A DNA stretch of 64,000 nt, from NCBI RefSeq assembly GCF_014207955.1, contig NZ_JACHLK010000009.1, forward strand, positions 186,001-250,000, in the 5' to 3' direction. The stretch is from Acidovorax soli (lineage in GTDB: Bacteria > Pseudomonadota > Gammaproteobacteria > Burkholderiales > Burkholderiaceae_C). Position numbers and translations under genes: made by a program. Shown piece by piece: positions 16,567-25,706 of this stretch (position 1 is the first letter of the stretch; every line of letters begins with the position of its first letter). A model generated the notes under the pieces. It was not told the DNA's origin. It saw only the letters and a program-made list of their open reading frames with translations, and made no database searches.

Positions 16567-19014
16567 TCAGCCGCGCAGCCGCGCACCCACACGCTGTGTG
16601 AGTTGGGTCACAGCCGCCTGCACGGCGGACTCGATCTCGGCCTCGGTCAAGGTGGCCTCGTCGCTGCCCAGGGTCAGGCGCACGGATACGCTCTTCTCGC
16701 CGGGGGCCAAGCCACCGGCAGGCGTCTCCTCGCCGGCCTTGAGCGGCTTGGGGCGGTAGATGTCGAACACCACGGCAGAACGCAGCATGCCGCCGGGGAT
16801 GGCGGCCTGCACGGCCGCCACGATCTCGGCGTGCGTGACACGCTCAGCCACCACCGGTGCCAAATCGCGCTCCACGGCCTGGTGCTTGGCCACCGCCTTG
16901 AACTGCGGCACCACGCGCTGCAGCACCGCGTCGAGCTCCAGCTCGAACATCACGGGCGCCAGCGGCAACTCCCACGACTGGCGCCACTGCGGGTGCAGCT
17001 CGCCCACGAAGCCGATCGGCTTGCCCTGCACCAGCACGCGCGCGCAGCGGCCGGGGTGCATGGCAGGGTGCTCGCCCGGCTCGAAGGTCGCCTTGAGCGG
17101 TGCCAGCAGCGCCTCAACATCGCCCTTCACATCGAAGAAGTCGATGCCCTGTTCCTTGCGGCCCCACTGCAGCATGTCGTTGGCGCCATAGGCCACACCC
17201 GCCACACGCATGGGCTGGTGGAAACCTTGCACCGTGGTATCGGTGTTCTGCACGCTGGCATCGCGCAGGAACACGCGGCCCAGCTCGAACACGCGCACGC
17301 GCTCGGCGCGGCGGTCCAGGTTGAACTTGAGCACCTGCAGCAGCGAGCCCAGCAGGCTCGAGCGCATCACGCTCATCTGGCTGGCGATGGGGTTGAGCAG
17401 CTTGATGGGCTGGGCATTGCCGGCCAGCTCCTGCTCCCAGCGCTCTTCGACGAAGCTGAAGTTGATGGTCTCCTGGTAGCCCAGGCTGGCCAGCAGGCGG
17501 CGCACGGCGAACGGGCTGCGCGTGGCCTCGGCCGGCAGCTTGGGCATGATGGGGGCCAGCGGTGCCGTGGTGGGCAGGTTGTTGTAGCCCACCATGCGCG
17601 CGACCTCTTCGATCAGGTCTTCCTCGATGGTGATGTCGAAGCGGTAGGCCGGCGGGGTCACAGTGACGGTGCCCTCGCCCTCTGCGAACGGCAGACCCAG
17701 GCGCTTGAACACGTCGGCGCACTGCGCCTGCGTGATTGACATGCCGATGACCTTGGCGGCACGGGCCACGCGCAGCGTGACAGGCGCGGGAACAGGCACG
17801 TTCACGCGCTGGTCGTCCATCGGGCCGCAGGCCGTCTCGGGCGTGCCGCAGATGTCGATCACCAGTTGCGTGATGCGCTCGATGTGCTCTACCGTCAATG
17901 CCGGGTCCACACCGCGCTCGAAGCGGTGGCCAGCATCGGTCGAGAAGTTGTAGCGGCGCGAACGGCCGGCCACGGCCTTGGGCCACCAGAAGGCGGCCTC
18001 GATGTAGATGTGCCTGGTGTCGTCCGACACGGCCGTGGCGTCACCGCCCATGATGCCTGCGAGCGACTCGACCTGCTGGCTGTCGGCGATCACACCGACC
18101 TTCTCATCGACAGTGATGGTGTTGCCGTTGAGCAGCTTGAGCGACTCGCCCGCCCTGCCCCAGCGCACGTCCAGCTCGCCATGGATCTTGTCCAGGTCGA
18201 AGATGTGCGATGGACGGCCCAGCTCGAACATCACGTAGTTGGAGATGTCCACCAGCGGCGACACGCCGCGCTGGCCGCAGCGCGCCAGGCGGTCCAGCAT
18301 CCACTGCGGCGTGGTGGCGCGCGTGTTCACGTTGCGCACCACGCGGCCCGAGAAGCGGCCGCACAGGTCGGGCGCGCTGATCTTCACGGCCAGCGTGTCA
18401 GCCAGTTGGCTTGCCACCGCCGGGAAGGCCGGCTGATTGAGCGGCACACCGGTCAGCGCCGAGACTTCGCGGGCGATGCCGTACACGCTCAGGCAGTGCG
18501 CCAGGTTGGGCGTGAGCTTCAGGGTGAACAGCGTGTCGTCCAGATTCAGGTGCGCGCGGATATCCTGGCCCACGGGGGCAGAGGCATCGAGTTCGAGCAG
18601 GCCACCATGGTCTTCCGAGAGCTTGAGTTCGCGTGCCGAGCACAGCATGCCCTGGCTTTCCACGCCGCGCAGCTTGCCCACTTTGATGAGGAAGGGCTTG
18701 CCATCGTCGCCAGGCGGCAGCTCGGCGCCCACCAGGGCGCAAGGCACCTTGATGCCCACGCGCGCGTTGGGCGCACCGCAGACGATGTTGAGCAGGGCGC
18801 CCTGGCCCACATCCACCTGGCACACGCGCAGGCGGTCGGCGTCGGGGTGCTGCACGGCCTCCTTGATCTCGCCCACGACGATCTTGGAGAAAGGCGGCGC
18901 CACGGGGCGCAGCTCCTCCACCTCCAGGCCGGCCATGGTCAGCGTCTCGGCCAGCTCGGCGGTCGAAAGGGGTGGGTTGCAGAACTCACGCAACCAGGAT
19001 TCAGGGAATTGCAT
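16567..19014 (-). CDS. pheT: Phenylalanine--tRNA ligase, beta subunit
   Basis: The 815-residue beta subunit forms an alpha2beta2 PheRS. An N-terminal tRNA-binding domain (EMAP-like; KIVVGEIKEAVQHPDADRLRVCQVD) is followed by B3/B4 editing, B5 and the C-terminal anticodon-binding fold. The start MQFPESWLREFCNPPLS is the standard N-terminus. It lies 82 bp after pheS on the same strand. Confidence 0.97.
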   Translation of the reverse strand: MQFPESWLREFCNPPLSTAELAETLTMAGLEVEELRPVAPPFSKIVVGEIKEAVQHPDADRLRVCQVDVGQGALLNIVCGAPNARVGIKVPCALVGAELPPGDDGKPFLIKVGKLRGVESQGMLCSARELKLSEDHGGLLELDASAPVGQDIRAHLNLDDTLFTLKLTPNLAHCLSVYGIAREVSALTGVPLNQPAFPAVASQLADTLAVKISAPDLCGRFSGRVVRNVNTRATTPQWMLDRLARCGQRGVSPLVDISNYVMFELGRPSHIFDLDKIHGELDVRWGRAGESLKLLNGNTITVDEKVGVIADSQQVESLAGIMGGDATAVSDDTRHIYIEAAFWWPKAVAGRSRRYNFSTDAGHRFERGVDPALTVEHIERITQLVIDICGTPETACGPMDDQRVNVPVPAPVTLRVARAAKVIGMSITQAQCADVFKRLGLPFAEGEGTVTVTPPAYRFDITIEEDLIEEVARMVGYNNLPTTAPLAPIMPKLPAEATRSPFAVRRLLASLGYQETINFSFVEERWEQELAGNAQPIKLLNPIASQMSVMRSSLLGSLLQVLKFNLDRRAERVRVFELGRVFLRDASVQNTDTTVQGFHQPMRVAGVAYGANDMLQWGRKEQGIDFFDVKGDVEALLAPLKATFEPGEHPAMHPGRCARVLVQGKPIGFVGELHPQWRQSWELPLAPVMFELELDAVLQRVVPQFKAVAKHQAVERDLAPVVAERVTHAEIVAAVQAAIPGGMLRSAVVFDIYRPKPLKAGEETPAGGLAPGEKSVSVRLTLGSDEATLTEAEIESAVQAAVTQLTQRVGARLRG

Positions 19015-19096
19015 AGTCGAACTCTTGTACGGAAAGTGCCCTGCGCGGCATGGATGCAGCGCGCGCCTGGGCGAAAACGGCTCGGCGGGCCAGCCT

Positions 19097-20149
19097 TTAC
19101 TGGAACTGCGACAGGAAGCGGATGTCGCCGTCGAAGAACAGGCGCAGGTCGTTCACGCCATAGCGCAGCATGGTCATGCGGTCCATGCCCATGCCGAAGG
19201 CAAAGCCGATGTACTTTTCGGGGTCCAAGCCCATGTTGCGCACCACGTTGGGGTGCACCTGGCCGGAACCCGCCACTTCCAGCCAGCGGCCGGCCAGCGG
19301 GCCGGTCTGGAACTGGATGTCGATCTCGGCGCTGGGCTCGGTGAAGGGGAAGAAGCTCGGACGGAAGCGCAGCACCAGGTCGTCGCTCTCGAAGAAGGTG
19401 CGGCAGAAGGCCGTGAAGACCACCTTCAGGTCCTTGAAGCTCACGTTCTCGCCGATCCACAGGCCTTCGCACTGGTGGAACATGGGCGAGTGCGTGGCAT
19501 CGCTGTCCACGCGGTAGGTGCGGCCCGGCGCGATGACGCGGATCTCGGGCATGGGCTGGCCGGCGTCCAGCGCGGCGCGGTGCGCCTTGACATGCTGCAC
19601 CGCGTGGCGGATCTGCATGGGGCTGGTGTGCGTGCGCAGCAGGTTGGGCGCCTCGGGCGTGCCGCCCTCGACGTAGAAGGTGTCGTGCATGGAACGCGCG
19701 GGATGGTCCTCGGGCGTGTTCAGCGCGGTGAAGTTGAACCAGTCGGTCTCGATCTCGGGGCCTTGGGCCACGTCGAAACCCATGGAGCCGAAGATGCCCT
19801 CGATGCGCTCGAACGTGAGCGACACGGGGTGCAGGCCGCCCTGCCCGCGCTGGCGCCCCGGCAGGCTCACGTCCAGAGCCTCGGCCTTGAGCTGGACCTG
19901 CAGCTCGGCATCGGCCAGCGCCTGGCGGCGCGCGGTCAGCGCGGCTTCGATGGCCTGCTTGGCGACGTTGATGGCGGCACCGCGGGACTTCTTCTCGTCC
20001 ACCGACAGCTGGGCCATGCCCTTCATGAGCTCGGTCACGCGACCCGACTTGCCCAGGAACTGCGCCTTGGCGTTTTCCAGATCAGCAGGGGTGGCGCTTT
20101 GCGCAAACAACTGCGTCGCGCTCTCGACCAGGGTATCCAACTCGTTCAT
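19097..20149 (-). CDS. pheS: Phenylalanine--tRNA ligase, alpha subunit
   Basis: The 350-residue catalytic subunit charges tRNA-Phe. The N-terminal coiled-coil region (residues 1-90) is followed by class II motifs: motif 2 around [15 protein letters not shown] and motif 3 around [17 protein letters not shown]. The start [15 protein letters not shown] is at 20149. A 104-bp spacer with a strong hairpin separates it from rplT, in the position where enterobacteria carry the pheM attenuator. Confidence 0.97.
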   Translation of the reverse strand: MNELDTLVESATQLFAQSATPADLENAKAQFLGKSGRVTELMKGMAQLSVDEKKSRGAAINVAKQAIEAALTARRQALADAELQVQLKAEALDVSLPGRQRGQGGLHPVSLTFERIEGIFGSMGFDVAQGPEIETDWFNFTALNTPEDHPARSMHDTFYVEGGTPEAPNLLRTHTSPMQIRHAVQHVKAHRAALDAGQPMPEIRVIAPGRTYRVDSDATHSPMFHQCEGLWIGENVSFKDLKVVFTAFCRTFFESDDLVLRFRPSFFPFTEPSAEIDIQFQTGPLAGRWLEVAGSGQVHPNVVRNMGLDPEKYIGFAFGMGMDRMTMLRYGVNDLRLFFDGDIRFLSQFQ

Positions 20150-20159
20150 ATCGACTCTT

Positions 20160-20202
20160 GAAAATGAACAAGGGCTAGTGCCTTCACAAGCCCTAGCCCT
20201 TG
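20160..20202 (-). promoter_or_regulatory. Attenuator-like hairpin between rplT and pheS
   Basis: On the minus strand CAAGGGCTAG (20202-20193 region, read as its complement) pairs perfectly over ten bases with CTAGCCCTTG, followed by TTCATTTTC. No phenylalanine-rich leader peptide is present in the spacer. It could be a weak terminator or attenuator setting pheST expression. Confidence 0.5.
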
Positions 20203-20218
20203 CTGTTATTGCGCAAAC

Positions 20219-20240
20219 AGCCGTCCGGTGAGAGACGGCC
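20219..20240 (-). terminator. Hairpin just after rplT
   Basis: GCCGTC and GACGGC pair with an eight-base loop, followed on the minus strand by TGTTTG. The weak U-tract suggests partial termination of the infC-rpmI-rplT transcript. Confidence 0.4.
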
Positions 20241-20253
20241 GCCTGTCGTGAAC

Positions 20254-20613
20254 TCAAGCAGCCAGCTTGGCCTTGACTTGCTCCACGATGCTGCCGAAGG
20301 CAGCCTTGTCGTGCACTGCGAGGTCGGCCAGCATCTTGCGGTCGATCTCGATGGAAGCCTTCTTCAGGCCGTTGGCGAACTGGCTGTAGGTCAGGCCCAG
20401 TTCACGGGCAGCGGCGTTGATACGGGCGATCCACAGCTGGCGGAACACGCGCTTCTTGGTGCGGCGGTCACGGTAGGCATATTGCCCAGCCTTCATCACC
20501 GCCTGTTTGGCGATGCGGAAGACGTTACCGCGGCGACCACGGAAGCCCTTGGCGAGGGCGAGAACTTTCTTGTGACGGGCACGGGCCGTTACACCACGTT
20601 TGACGCGAGGCAT
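20254..20613 (-). CDS. rplT: 50S ribosomal protein L20
   Basis: The 119-residue protein begins [20 protein letters not shown] and carries the basic N-terminal extension and RNA-binding globular part typical of L20. L20 is needed early in 50S assembly and in enterobacteria represses rpmI-rplT translation. It follows rpmI by 25 bp with a good AAGGAG site. Confidence 0.98.
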   Translation of the reverse strand: MPRVKRGVTARARHKKVLALAKGFRGRRGNVFRIAKQAVMKAGQYAYRDRRTKKRVFRQLWIARINAAARELGLTYSQFANGLKKASIEIDRKMLADLAVHDKAAFGSIVEQVKAKLAA

Positions 20614-20638
20614 GTGAGTACTCCTTGTTCGTCGTTAT

Positions 20639-20842
20639 TTACAGGCCAGCACTGGGCAGCATTTGTGCGATCGAGCCCATGTTGGTCTCATGCACATTCA
20701 CTGCACCACGCAGGTGGCGCTTGTTCTTGGTGGTCTTCTTGGTCAAGATGTGACGCTTGAAGGCTTGACCGCGCTTGACGGTACCACCTGGACGGACGCG
20801 GAAACGCTTTTTCGCGCTGCTCTTGGTCTTCATTTTGGGCAT
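20639..20842 (-). CDS. rpmI: 50S ribosomal protein L35
   Basis: The 67-residue, highly basic protein starts [20 protein letters not shown] and contains the family core [16 protein letters not shown]. The start at 20842 follows AGGAG with eight-base spacing; a longer upstream frame has no support. It lies between infC and rplT, as in most bacteria. Confidence 0.98.
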   Translation of the reverse strand: MPKMKTKSSAKKRFRVRPGGTVKRGQAFKRHILTKKTTKNKRHLRGAVNVHETNMGSIAQMLPSAGL

Positions 20843-21032
20843 GTGAATGCTCCTTTTCTTTGTGCTCGTGAGGCGTTTGCAGAAACCGATCTGCAAACTT
20901 GTTGGCCCCGAGCCACTTTTTCAGCCGGCTTTCGCCGGCTGTGCGGCAGCGCCGAAGCACTGCCTATCGCCGGGCAGGCCCCTTTCGGGGCCGCCACAGC
21001 AAATGCTTGTCCGTCGTATCCCTGCCTGCGCC
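20843..21032 (-). promoter_or_regulatory. Structured infC-rpmI spacer, possible L20 leader
   Basis: This 190-bp spacer has two strong hairpins, AGCCGGC/GCCGGCT (20933-20950) and GGCCCC/GGGGCC (20978-20992). It occupies the position of the translational operator bound by L20 in E. coli. No U-tracts follow the stems, so they are not terminators. Confidence 0.4.
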
Positions 21033-21635
21033 TCAGGCGGCACTGCCCGAAGGCGTGCTTTCGGCAGCGGCCGGCTTGGCTGCGGCGGGCTTTTTCTTGC
21101 CCGGCGCAATCATCATGATCATCTGGCGGCCTTCCAGCTTGGGAAACTGCTCGATGATGATGGTGTCGGCCAGCTCATCGCGAATGCGATTGAGCAGCGC
21201 CAGCCCCAGCTCCTGGTGGGTGATTTCACGGCCGCGGAACCGCAGCGTGATCTTGCACTTGTCACCATCGGCCAGGAAGCGGCGGATGTTGCGCATCTTG
21301 ATGTTGTAGTCGCCATCGTCCGTACCCGGACGGAACTTGACTTCCTTGATCTCGATGACCGTTTGCTTGGCCTTCGCCTCGGCGGCGCGCTTTTGCTCCT
21401 GGTACTTGAACTTGCCGTAGTCCATCAGGCGGCACACCGGCGGGTTGGCCGTGGCGGCAATCTCGACCAGGTCCACATCCAGCTCACCGGCCATGCGCAG
21501 GGCTTCCATGAGGCTGACCACGCCCAAAGGCTCGTTGTCAGGCCCGGACAGACGGACTTCCGGGGCCATGATTTCACGGTTCAGGCGGTGCTTGCGCTCT
21601 TCACGGTGGCGACGATCACGAAATTCAGTAGCGAT
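21033..21635 (-). CDS. infC: Translation initiation factor IF-3, with non-canonical ATC start
   Basis: IF-3 prevents premature 30S-50S joining and rejects wrong start codons. The conserved N-terminus [20 protein letters not shown] lies upstream of the first ATG (21569) and is reached only from ATC at 21635, preceded by GAAGGAAG at proper spacing. An AUU/AUC start is a known autoregulatory device of infC. The protein is then 200 residues with the N-domain ([14 protein letters not shown]), the linker and the C-domain. The tail is Ala/Pro-rich. Confidence 0.94.
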   Translation of the reverse strand: MATEFRDRRHREERKHRLNREIMAPEVRLSGPDNEPLGVVSLMEALRMAGELDVDLVEIAATANPPVCRLMDYGKFKYQEQKRAAEAKAKQTVIEIKEVKFRPGTDDGDYNIKMRNIRRFLADGDKCKITLRFRGREITHQELGLALLNRIRDELADTIIIEQFPKLEGRQMIMMIAPGKKKPAAAKPAAAESTPSGSAA

Positions 21636-21722
21636 GGCTATCTTCCTTCAATCAAAATGCTACGAAAAATGTAGCTACACCCGCACGACTGGCGCACGTC
21701 AAAGCGTTATCTGACCGAAAAA

Positions 21723-23642
21723 TCAGGCTTTGGTGGCGATGTCCTTGGCGATCAGTTCAACGAACGCCTCGATCGACATCACGCCGAGGTCACGGTTACC
21801 CCGGGCGCGCACTGCGACGGAACCTGCCGCCTTCTCCTTGTCGCCCGCGACGAGGATGTAGGGCAGCTTTTGCAACGAATGCTCCCGTATTTTATACGTA
21901 ATCTTCTCGTTGCGCAGATCCAGGGCCACCCTAAGGTCTTGATTCGGCAGTGCTTTTTGCAGCCGTTCAACAATTTCGCGACAGTAATCGGCCTGCGCGT
22001 CGGTGATATTGAGCACCGAAACCTGCACCGGAGCCAGCCACACGGGGAAGGCGCCGGCATAGTGCTCGATCAGCATGCCGATGAAACGCTCCATGCTGCC
22101 CACCGTGGCGCGGTGCAGCATCAGCGGGCGCTTGCGGCTGCCGTCTTCGGCCACGTACTCGGCGTCCAGGCGCTCGGGCAGGTTGGGGTCGATCTGCATC
22201 GTGCCGCACTGCCATTGTCGGCCCAGCGCGTCCTTGAGCGTGTACTCGATCTTCGGGCCGTAGAAGGCGCCCTCGCCCTCGGCGATCTCGAACTCGCAGC
22301 CCGAATGGCGCAGGCCGTCCATCAGCGCCTTCTCGGCACGGTCCCAGGACTCATCGGTGCCGATGCGCGCCTCGGGCCGCGTCGCCACCTTGTAGATGAT
22401 GTTGGTGAAACCGAAGTCCTTGTAGACCTTCTGCACCAGGGCCGTGTAGTTGGCGCACTCTTCCAGCACCTGCTCTTCGGTGCAGAAGATGTGGCCGTCG
22501 TCCTGCGTGAAGCCGCGCACGCGCATGATGCCGTGCAGGCCGCCCGTGGGCTCGTTGCGGTGGCAGGCACCGAACTCGCCGTACCGCAGCGGCAGGTCGC
22601 GGTAGCTCTTGATGCCCTGCTTGTAGATCAGGATGTGGCCGGGGCAGTTCATCGGCTTGAGCGCGTACTCGCGCTTTTCCGACTCCGTCGTGAACATGTT
22701 CTCGTGGTACTTGTCCCAGTGGCCGGTCTTCTCCCACAGCTGCTTGTCCAGGATCTGCGGGCCCTTGACCTCCTGGTAGCCGTTGTTGCGGTACACGCGG
22801 CGCATGTACTGCTCCACCTCCTGCCACAGGGCCCAGCCCTTGGGGTGCCAGAACACGGTGCCGGGCGAGTGCTCGTCCATGTGGAACAGGTCGAGTTCGC
22901 GGCCAAGCTTGCGGTGGTCGCGCTTTTCAGCCTCTTCCAGCATCGTGAGGTACTGCTGCAGTTCGTCCTTCGTCGACCAGGCCGTGCCGTAGATGCGCTG
23001 CAGCATCTCGTTGCGGTGGTCGCCGCGCCAGTAGGCGCCAGCCACCTTCATGAGCTTGAAGAACTTGAGCTTGCCCGTGCTGGGCACGTGCGGGCCGCGG
23101 CACAGGTCCTCGAAGTTGCCTTCGCGGTACAGGCTCACGTCCTCGTTGCTCGGGATGCTGGCGATGATCTCGGCCTTGTAGTGCTCGCCCAGGCCCTTGA
23201 AGTAGGCCACGGCCTCGTCACGCGGCAGCACACGGCGCACCACGGGCTCGTCCTTGGCGGCCAGTTCGGCCATGCGCTTCTCGATCGCCACCAGGTCCTC
23301 GGGCGTGAAGGGGCGCTTGTACGAGAAGTCGTAGAAGAAACCGTTCTCGATCACCGGCCCGATGGTCACCTGGGCTTCAGGGAACAGCTCCTTGACGGCA
23401 TAGGCCAGCAAGTGGGCCGTGGAGTGGCGGATCACGTCCAGGCCATCGGCATCCTTGGCCGTCACGATGGACAGCGGGCTGTCGGCCGTGATCTGGTAGC
23501 TGGTGTCCACCACCTTGTCACCGATCTTGCCGGCCAGGGCCGCCTTGGCCAGGCCGGTGCCGATGGAGGCCGCCACTTCGGCGACCGTGACCGGGCCGGG
23601 AAACTCTCGCTGCGAGCCGTCGGGGAGCGTGATGTGAATCAT
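21723..23642 (-). CDS. thrS: Threonine--tRNA ligase
   Basis: The 639-residue class II synthetase charges tRNA-Thr. An N-terminal TGS domain ([20 protein letters not shown]) is followed by the editing domain, the catalytic core with the zinc-site region [11 protein letters not shown], motif 2 around [20 protein letters not shown], and a C-terminal anticodon domain. Length is normal. Its 5' leader carries a Thr-rich peptide and an attenuator-type terminator, so expression probably responds to threonyl-tRNA level. Confidence 0.97.
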   Translation of the reverse strand: MIHITLPDGSQREFPGPVTVAEVAASIGTGLAKAALAGKIGDKVVDTSYQITADSPLSIVTAKDADGLDVIRHSTAHLLAYAVKELFPEAQVTIGPVIENGFFYDFSYKRPFTPEDLVAIEKRMAELAAKDEPVVRRVLPRDEAVAYFKGLGEHYKAEIIASIPSNEDVSLYREGNFEDLCRGPHVPSTGKLKFFKLMKVAGAYWRGDHRNEMLQRIYGTAWSTKDELQQYLTMLEEAEKRDHRKLGRELDLFHMDEHSPGTVFWHPKGWALWQEVEQYMRRVYRNNGYQEVKGPQILDKQLWEKTGHWDKYHENMFTTESEKREYALKPMNCPGHILIYKQGIKSYRDLPLRYGEFGACHRNEPTGGLHGIMRVRGFTQDDGHIFCTEEQVLEECANYTALVQKVYKDFGFTNIIYKVATRPEARIGTDESWDRAEKALMDGLRHSGCEFEIAEGEGAFYGPKIEYTLKDALGRQWQCGTMQIDPNLPERLDAEYVAEDGSRKRPLMLHRATVGSMERFIGMLIEHYAGAFPVWLAPVQVSVLNITDAQADYCREIVERLQKALPNQDLRVALDLRNEKITYKIREHSLQKLPYILVAGDKEKAAGSVAVRARGNRDLGVMSIEAFVELIAKDIATKA

Positions 23643-23710
23643 GATGGGTCTCTAATCCGTGGATTTGTGGGGATGGGGGTCGATCGCGAAGGCCCAGGCC
23701 ATCGGGAATC

Positions 23711-23745
23711 GGAAAACAAAAAAGCGCGGAACCGGCCGCGCTTTT
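23711..23745 (-). terminator. Attenuator terminator in the thrS leader
   Basis: Minus-strand AAAAGCGCGG (23745-23736) pairs with CCGCGCTTTT (23729-23720) around a six-base loop, followed by TTTTTTGTTTTCC. It lies between the leader peptide and thrS, so it must be passed for thrS to be made. Confidence 0.9.
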
Positions 23746-23773
23746 GTTGGGTGAGAGGTGAATCTCGTGCAGG

Positions 23774-23824
23774 CGCGAACGGCCAGCCACTAGTGGCCGG
23801 TGGAGGTCTCCGTGGTAGTTCGCG
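23774..23824 (-). promoter_or_regulatory. Mutually exclusive leader segments of the thrS attenuator
   Basis: Segment 1 (CGCGAAC, 23824-23818, overlapping codons 3-5 of the leader peptide) can pair perfectly with segment 2 (GTTCGCG, 23780-23774). The overlapping CGCGC of segment 2 can instead pair with GCGCG in the 5' arm of the terminator. Ribosome stalling at the Thr codons would hide segment 1 and favour the antiterminator. The pairings are seen; the mechanism is inferred. Confidence 0.7.
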
Positions 23825-23831
23825 GTGTCAT
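23790..23831 (-). CDS. Threonine-rich leader peptide of thrS
   Basis: A 13-codon reading frame encodes MTPRTTTETSTGH with stop TAG. Six of 13 residues are Thr, including three in a row (ACT-ACC-ACG). It lies 147 bp upstream of the thrS start, and an AAAGG lies about ten bases before its ATG. It is followed by a rho-independent terminator before thrS. This is the plan of a ribosome-mediated attenuator, as in thr, his and phe operons. It is too short for routine gene callers. Confidence 0.78.
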   Translation of the reverse strand: MTPRTTTETSTGH

Positions 23832-23879
23832 AACCAGATTGCCTTTCTCGCCCTTGTGGGAAATCAAACAGTTGATCCC

Positions 23880-23893
23880 GCCATTTTAACCAT
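23880..23893 (-). promoter_or_regulatory. Possible extended -10 promoter for the thrS leader
   Basis: Minus-strand TGGTTAAAAT contains a TAAAAT box with a TG upstream, about 52 bases before the leader-peptide ATG. No good -35 box is seen, so this is tentative. Confidence 0.3.
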
Positions 23894-23964
23894 GTTCGCC
23901 CTGTGGCGCCTTGCTGCGGCATCTGCCGTCGCTCCATGGCAACGCCCACCCGGGTCACCGAACG

Positions 23965-23992
23965 CAAAAAAGGCCACCCGCAGGGTGGCCTT
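23965..23992 (-). terminator. Terminator downstream of aceA (minus strand)
   Basis: The ten-base stem AAGGCCACCC / GGGTGGCCTT with a three-base loop is followed on the minus strand by TTTTGCG. It lies 48 bp after the aceA stop. Confidence 0.9.
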
Positions 23993-24040
23993 CTGGAGCG
24001 TCCTCACCCCCCCTTTGTGAGGGACGCGAGGGACTTCAGA

Positions 24041-25360
24041 TCAGTGGAACTGCTCTTCTTCGGTCGAGCCGGTCAGCGCGGTCACGCTGGACTTGCCGCC
24101 CTGGATCACGGTGGTCACTTCGTCGAAGTAACCCGTGCCCACTTCCTGCTGGTGCGACACGAAGCTGTAGCCGCGGTCACGCGCTGCGAACTCGGGCTCC
24201 TGCACCTTCTCGACATAGGCCGACATGCCGCGGGCCACGTAGTCCTGGGCCAGATCGAACATGTTGTACCACATGGAGTGGATGCCAGCCAGCGTGATGA
24301 ACTGGTACTTGTAGCCCATGGCGCCCAGTTCGCGCTGGAACTTGGCGATGGTGGCGTCGTCCAGGTTCTTCTTCCAGTTGAACGAAGGCGAGCAGTTGTA
24401 GGCCAGCAGCTTGCCGGGGTGCTTGGCGTGCACGGCTTCGGCGAACTTCTTGGCGAACTCCAGATCCGGCGTGCCGGTTTCGCACCACACCAGGTCGGCG
24501 TACTCGGCGTAGGCCACGGCGCGCGAGATGGCTTGTTCCATGCCCTTACGGGTCTTGTAGAAGCCTTCTGCGGTGCGCTCACCGGTCAGGAAGGGCTTGT
24601 CGTTCTCGTCGTAGTCGCTGGTCAGCAGGTCGGCGGCTTCGGCATCGGTACGGGCGATCACCAGGGTGGGCACGCCATAGACGTCGGCAGCCATGCGGGC
24701 CGCGATCAGCTTCTGGCAGGCTTCGGTGGTGGGCACCAGCACCTTGCCGCCCATGTGGCCGCACTTCTTCACGGAAGCGAGCTGGTCTTCGAAGTGCACG
24801 CCACCGGCGCCGGCGCGGATCATGGCCTTCATCAGTTCGTAGGCGTTCAGCACGCCGCCGAAGCCGGCTTCGGCATCGGCCACGATGGGCGCGTGGTAGT
24901 CGATGTAGCCCTTGTCGCCAGGGTTCACACCCTTGGACCACTGGATTTCGTCAGCGCGCGTGAAGGAGTTGTTGATGCGTTCCACGACCTTTGGCACCGA
25001 GTCGACTGGGTACAGCGACTGGTCGGGGTACATGGCCGAGTATTCGTTGTTGTCGGCAGCGACTTGCCAGCCCGACAGGTAGATGGCCTTGATGCCGGCC
25101 TTCACCTGCTGCATGGCCTGGCCACCGGTCAGCGCACCCAGGCAGTTCACGTAGGGCTCGTTGTTCACCAGGTCCCACAGCTTTTCGGCACCACGGCGGG
25201 CCAGCGTGTGCTCGACCTGGAAGGAGCCGCGCAGACGCACCACATCGGCAGCGGTGTAACCGCGCTTGATGCCCTTCCAGCGGGGGTTGGTCGCCCAGTC
25301 TTTTTCCAGGGCGGCAATCTGCTGTTCGCGGCTCAGTTGTTCGTTGAAGGATTGGGGCAT
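24041..25360 (-). CDS. aceA: Isocitrate lyase
   Basis: The 439-residue enzyme splits isocitrate into glyoxylate and succinate in the glyoxylate shunt, used for growth on acetate and fatty acids. The catalytic signature [14 protein letters not shown] is present, as are [11 protein letters not shown] and the N-terminal [14 protein letters not shown]. Length matches the E. coli-type enzyme. It is monocistronic, with its own terminator and a long AT-rich upstream region holding repeated palindromes. Malate synthase is not in the window. Confidence 0.97.
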   Translation of the reverse strand: MPQSFNEQLSREQQIAALEKDWATNPRWKGIKRGYTAADVVRLRGSFQVEHTLARRGAEKLWDLVNNEPYVNCLGALTGGQAMQQVKAGIKAIYLSGWQVAADNNEYSAMYPDQSLYPVDSVPKVVERINNSFTRADEIQWSKGVNPGDKGYIDYHAPIVADAEAGFGGVLNAYELMKAMIRAGAGGVHFEDQLASVKKCGHMGGKVLVPTTEACQKLIAARMAADVYGVPTLVIARTDAEAADLLTSDYDENDKPFLTGERTAEGFYKTRKGMEQAISRAVAYAEYADLVWCETGTPDLEFAKKFAEAVHAKHPGKLLAYNCSPSFNWKKNLDDATIAKFQRELGAMGYKYQFITLAGIHSMWYNMFDLAQDYVARGMSAYVEKVQEPEFAARDRGYSFVSHQQEVGTGYFDEVTTVIQGGKSSVTALTGSTEEEQFH

Positions 25361-25706
25361 GGGGTCTACTCCTGAGGTTGGTTGAAAACACCGGGCTGCG
25401 TCTGCTGCCCATGGAGAGAACTTTAAGTCTTGTATAAGAGTTGCACAAGCTCTTATGTCTTATATAAGAGATAAATTTTTCCCTTATAAAACAAGACTTT
25501 ATGCTTCAAATTCCTCAATGCGAAAACCGTTTTCTCGTATTGAGAGAAATTGCCGCACCGCAACATTCTTGCATTCCACATCGGCAAAAGCAATTTTTGC
25601 AATATGAAATAACGCCCTTCTCCTCAAGAAAAACCGGTGCGCGCGGTGCCATCCGACACAAGTGGTTGCGCCCTTTGCGCAAAACCGCAGTGCCCACACG
25701 CCCCCA
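25361..25706 (-). promoter_or_regulatory. aceA upstream region with 30-bp-spaced palindromic operator
   Basis: This 346-bp spacer holds no gene. Two near-identical 14-mers, GTCTTGTATAAGAG (25427-25440) and GTCTTATATAAGAG (25457-25470), start exactly 30 bp apart and each contains a CTTRTATAAG palindrome. A degenerate inverted copy (CTTATAAAACAAGAC, 25483-25497) follows. The region is far more AT-rich than its surroundings. Binding by a dimeric regulator on one face of the helix is inferred. Confidence 0.65.
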
